In this document: positions 13,405 through 15,012 of the stretch, piece by piece
Numbering within the stretch: position 1 is the stretch's first letter
Layout: every line of letters begins with the position of its first letter
Assembly (NCBI GenBank): GCA_028699365.1
Contig: JAQVUQ010000016.1
Coordinates: forward strand, 1 to 15,012
DNA: 15,012 bases
Origin: UBA5359 sp028699365 [NCBI: bacterium]
GTDB taxonomy: Bacteria; UBP13; UBA5359
Reading direction: 5' to 3'
Notes under the pieces: model-generated
What the model was told of the DNA's origin: nothing
Databases searched by the model: none
The model's input: the letters and a program-made list of their open reading frames with translations, nothing else
Made by a program: the position numbers and the translations under genes

Positions 13405-14289
13405 ATGGCGAAGATTAAGGTCCTGAGCAAAGAGATCACGATCCAAACGCAGCATGAAGAAGACTATATCAGCCTCACCGATATTGCTCGCTATAAAGAC
13501 GCAGAGCGCACAGATTATATCATTCAAAACTGGCTGCGTAACCGCAACACGATCGAGTTTCTGGGAATCTGGGAACACTTGAATAATCCTGATTTTAATC
13601 CCATCGAATTCGATGGGATTAAAAAGAAGGCAGGACTCAACAGTTTTATTCTGACTGCCAAGCGCTGGATAGAAGCAACTAATGCCATTGGATTGATCTC
13701 CAGGACAGGGCGCTATGGTGGCACCTATGCCCATAAGGATATCGCCTTCGAGTTTGCTTCCTGGGTTTCAATTGAATTCAAACTCTATCTCATCAAGGAA
13801 TTTCAGCGGCTCAAGGAAGAAGAACTCAAGCAACTAGGATGGGATATCCGGCGCAACCTGGCTAAGATCAACTACCGGATTCACACTGATGCGATCAAAG
13901 AGAATCTTATACCGCCACAACTAACGCCGAAACAGGTGAACTTGGTTTATGCTATGGAGGCAGACGTGCTGAATATGGCGCTCTTCGGTATGACGGCAAA
14001 GGACTGGCGTGACAAGAATCCGGATAGGAAAGGCAATATCCGGGACGATGCGGATGTGTCGCAACTCGTGTGCCTGTCAAATCTGGAGAATCTTAACGCT
14101 CTACTCATTCAGGAGAACGTACCGCAGGCGGAACGGCTTCGCAAGTTGAACCATATCGCCATCCATCAAATGAAACTATTGGCAAACGCTCCTGGTATCA
14201 AGCAACTTGAGGGAAAGCAGCATGGAGAAGCGCATGTTATAGCTGGTGATAAGCTGAGCCGCAAGGAATATAGCAAGGAAAATGAATAG
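13405..14289 (+). CDS. KilA-N domain protein
   Basis: This 294-residue protein has an N-terminal KilA-N domain (about residues 18-136), a DNA-binding fold found in phage and bacterial accessory proteins. Landmarks are YISLTDIARYKD (21-32), NWLRNRNTIEFLGIWE (42-57), FNPIEFDGIK (64-73), SFILTAKRWIEATNAIG (80-96) and GRYGGTYAHKDIAFEFASW (102-120). The C-terminal half (about 137-270) has LAKINYRIHTDAIKENLIPP and the MTAKDWRDKNP region, and matches the usual full-length bacterial form, which is often found in phage or restriction-modification neighbourhoods. GGAGA at 13391-13395 supports the ATG at 13405. The 3' end overlaps the HNH ORF by 8 bases. A perfect 32-bp palindrome lies inside the gene at 13593-13624. 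Confidence 0.85.
   Translation: MAKIKVLSKEITIQTQHEEDYISLTDIARYKDAERTDYIIQNWLRNRNTIEFLGIWEHLNNPDFNPIEFDGIKKKAGLNSFILTAKRWIEATNAIGLISRTGRYGGTYAHKDIAFEFASWVSIEFKLYLIKEFQRLKEEELKQLGWDIRRNLAKINYRIHTDAIKENLIPPQLTPKQVNLVYAMEADVLNMALFGMTAKDWRDKNPDRKGNIRDDADVSQLVCLSNLENLNALLIQENVPQAERLRKLNHIAIHQMKLLANAPGIKQLEGKQHGEAHVIAGDKLSRKEYSKENE
13593..13624. repeat. Perfect 32-bp palindrome inside the KilA-N gene
   Basis: Sixteen bases on each side of the 13608/13609 axis are exact complements, with GAATTC at the centre and TTTTAATCCC / GGGATTAAAA at the ends. It codes for the conserved FNPIEFDGIKK segment of the KilA-N domain. Confidence 0.95.
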
Positions 14290-14503
14290 AAAAAGTATCA
14301 TAAAAAAGATTGAATTGGAGTTGTTTGCTAAAAATCGCAAACGTTGCTGTTTGTGTTTCTGTGAGGATGAAGATTTTGGTAAGAAGAGGGTGCAAATAGC
14401 CCATATCGACCACGATCCTTCAAATAATAATATAGATAATCTTGTCTTTTTATGTCTTGAACACCATGATGAATACGATAGTAGAACACTCTCAGAAGTA
14501 TAG
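14282..14503 (+). CDS. HNH nuclease-like protein, short or 3'-truncated
   Basis: This 73-residue ORF has the layout of an HNH endonuclease. It has a zinc-type Cys pair near the start (Cys22 and Cys25, with Cys23 and Cys27 nearby), AHIDH (40-44), NNNIDNL (48-54) with Asn53, LC (57-58), and HHDEYDS (61-67) with His61/His62. His44, Asn53 and His62 are the likely H-N-H residues, with Cys58 completing a metal site. Many related proteins continue tens of residues past the DS motif; here the frame ends at once with RTLSEV, so the 3' part may be lost. It overlaps the KilA-N gene by 8 bases, suggesting coupled translation and joint function. It may be a homing-type or defence nuclease; a real target cannot be inferred. 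Confidence 0.65.
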   Translation: MNRKSIIKKIELELFAKNRKRCCLCFCEDEDFGKKRVQIAHIDHDPSNNNIDNLVFLCLEHHDEYDSRTLSEV

Positions 14504-14529
14504 CTCTTGTTCCGCTTCTTTCTATACTC

Positions 14530-14790
14530 ATGTTTCCCTTCATCTATGTCATGCTGGTGATCTCGAATTGCGAATTCTTATTCATCCGGCTTGATTTCGG
14601 TGTTGAGAAAGAGCAAAGACTTAAGCGTTATGCACGACACCGAATCATGCGCTATGCTGGTCTTAGCCTGAAACGGCTCCAATACATACTCAAAAATCAT
14701 GTGCTTGATCTAATGCAAGTTGAGACAGAAGACGATATTGATCGTCTTCTGTCTCAACTGCGAGATGTAGCCGCTCGCCATGAGTGGTAA
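14530..14790 (+). CDS. Doubtful 86-residue ORF with internal inverted repeat
   Basis: The frame reads a hydrophobic start (MFPFIYVMLVISNCEFLFI) followed by a basic helical part (EKEQRLKRYARHRIMRY...) and an acidic end (VETEDDIDRLLSQLRD). There is no ribosome binding site before the ATG at 14530. The second half (from about 14610) looks more protein-like than the first, so this may be the tail of a lost gene fused by chance to an upstream open frame. A perfect 19-bp inverted repeat lies in it. I recognise no family. Confidence 0.3.
   Translation: MFPFIYVMLVISNCEFLFIRLDFGVEKEQRLKRYARHRIMRYAGLSLKRLQYILKNHVLDLMQVETEDDIDRLLSQLRDVAARHEW
14718..14759. repeat. Perfect 19-bp inverted repeat
   Basis: Bases 14718-14736 are an exact reverse complement of 14741-14759 around the loop ATTG. 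The arm begins AGTTGAGACAG and ends AAGACGAT. A weaker stem, GCGAG (14760-14764) with CTCGC (14774-14778), follows directly. No T-run follows, so it is not an ordinary terminator. Confidence 0.95.
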
Positions 14791-15012
14791 GGTAAAGGGT
14801 TATAAAAAAGCAGCAAAGTATATCGACCCTTGCTTGCTCAGTGCTCGATTTTGCTATATTCTGTTTTTAGTGATATTTTAGTTTATATCTAAAGTCATGC
14901 AGATTTCATCTGCACCGTTACCTTGACAATTAAGCAGCCAGTCTCAAAGAGCGGCAAATGCTCTCCGGAGATTTACCCTGACTGGACTGCTGACAAATCC
15001 AATGGATCAACT
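14791..15012 (+). other. Non-coding region with several hairpins at the window end
   Basis: No gene is seen here. TGCAGA/TCTGCA (14898-14903 with 14909-14914) forms a small hairpin. TTGACA at 14923-14928 has no matching -10 box. AGCAGCCAGTC (14933-14943) pairs with GACTGGACTGCT (14980-14991, one bulged A) and encloses AGAGC/GCTCT (14948-14952 with 14960-14964). This could be a structured leader or small RNA cut by the window edge; no known RNA family was recognised. Confidence 0.4.

Noticed and set aside
14791-15012. Group II intron or retron RNA at the window end
   Set aside because: I looked for the intron 5' consensus and for the flanking inverted repeats of retrons and found neither; no reverse transcriptase is in the window.

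Overview
The window is bacterial DNA of moderate to fairly high GC content, from an organism I cannot name. An ExbB/ExbD/TonB set means the cell has an outer membrane. The gene mix (homocitrate/Re-citrate-type synthase, archaeal-type peroxiredoxin, FAD oxidoreductase, HEAT-repeat lipoprotein) would fit an anaerobic or microaerophilic environmental diderm. That lineage guess is inference only.

Left part (1-8544), core-like: the 3' end of a homocitrate/isopropylmalate/Re-citrate synthase family gene closes with a strong terminator (589-637). An ankyrin-repeat lipoprotein gene follows. A cobalamin riboswitch with a terminator-like expression platform (about 1484-1671) then precedes six tightly packed genes: exbB, exbD, tonB, btuF, btuC and btuD. 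ExbB-ExbD-TonB would energise an outer-membrane receptor and BtuF-BtuC-BtuD would carry the corrinoid across the inner membrane, so a whole import machine except the outer-membrane receptor sits behind one B12 switch. The tonB-btuF junction carries a heptanucleotide tandem repeat and competing hairpins that reach into the btuF coding sequence. A Prx6-type peroxiredoxin and an FAD-dependent oxidoreductase follow on the same strand.

Right part (about 8545-15012), accessory-like: an unknown polytopic membrane protein with a Cys cluster; a RelE-like toxin / XRE antitoxin pair on the minus strand (toxin first); a CopG-type antitoxin lacking its DNA-binding part; an unknown protein with two N-terminal membrane segments; a HEAT-repeat lipoprotein; a short coding remnant; a KilA-N domain protein overlapping a short HNH nuclease-like ORF; and a doubtful ORF with a perfect 19-bp inverted repeat. 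A 52-bp direct repeat (50/52 identical) lies at 9396-9447 and 13263-13314 and frames about 3.9 kb of this region, which suggests gain or rearrangement of a mobile or repeat-associated segment.

No tRNA, rRNA, CRISPR array or intact transposase was recognised. The most unusual signals are the 52-bp repeat pair, a 32-bp perfect palindrome inside the KilA-N gene, the heptad/hairpin arrangement at the btuF start, and the KilA-N/HNH gene pair.
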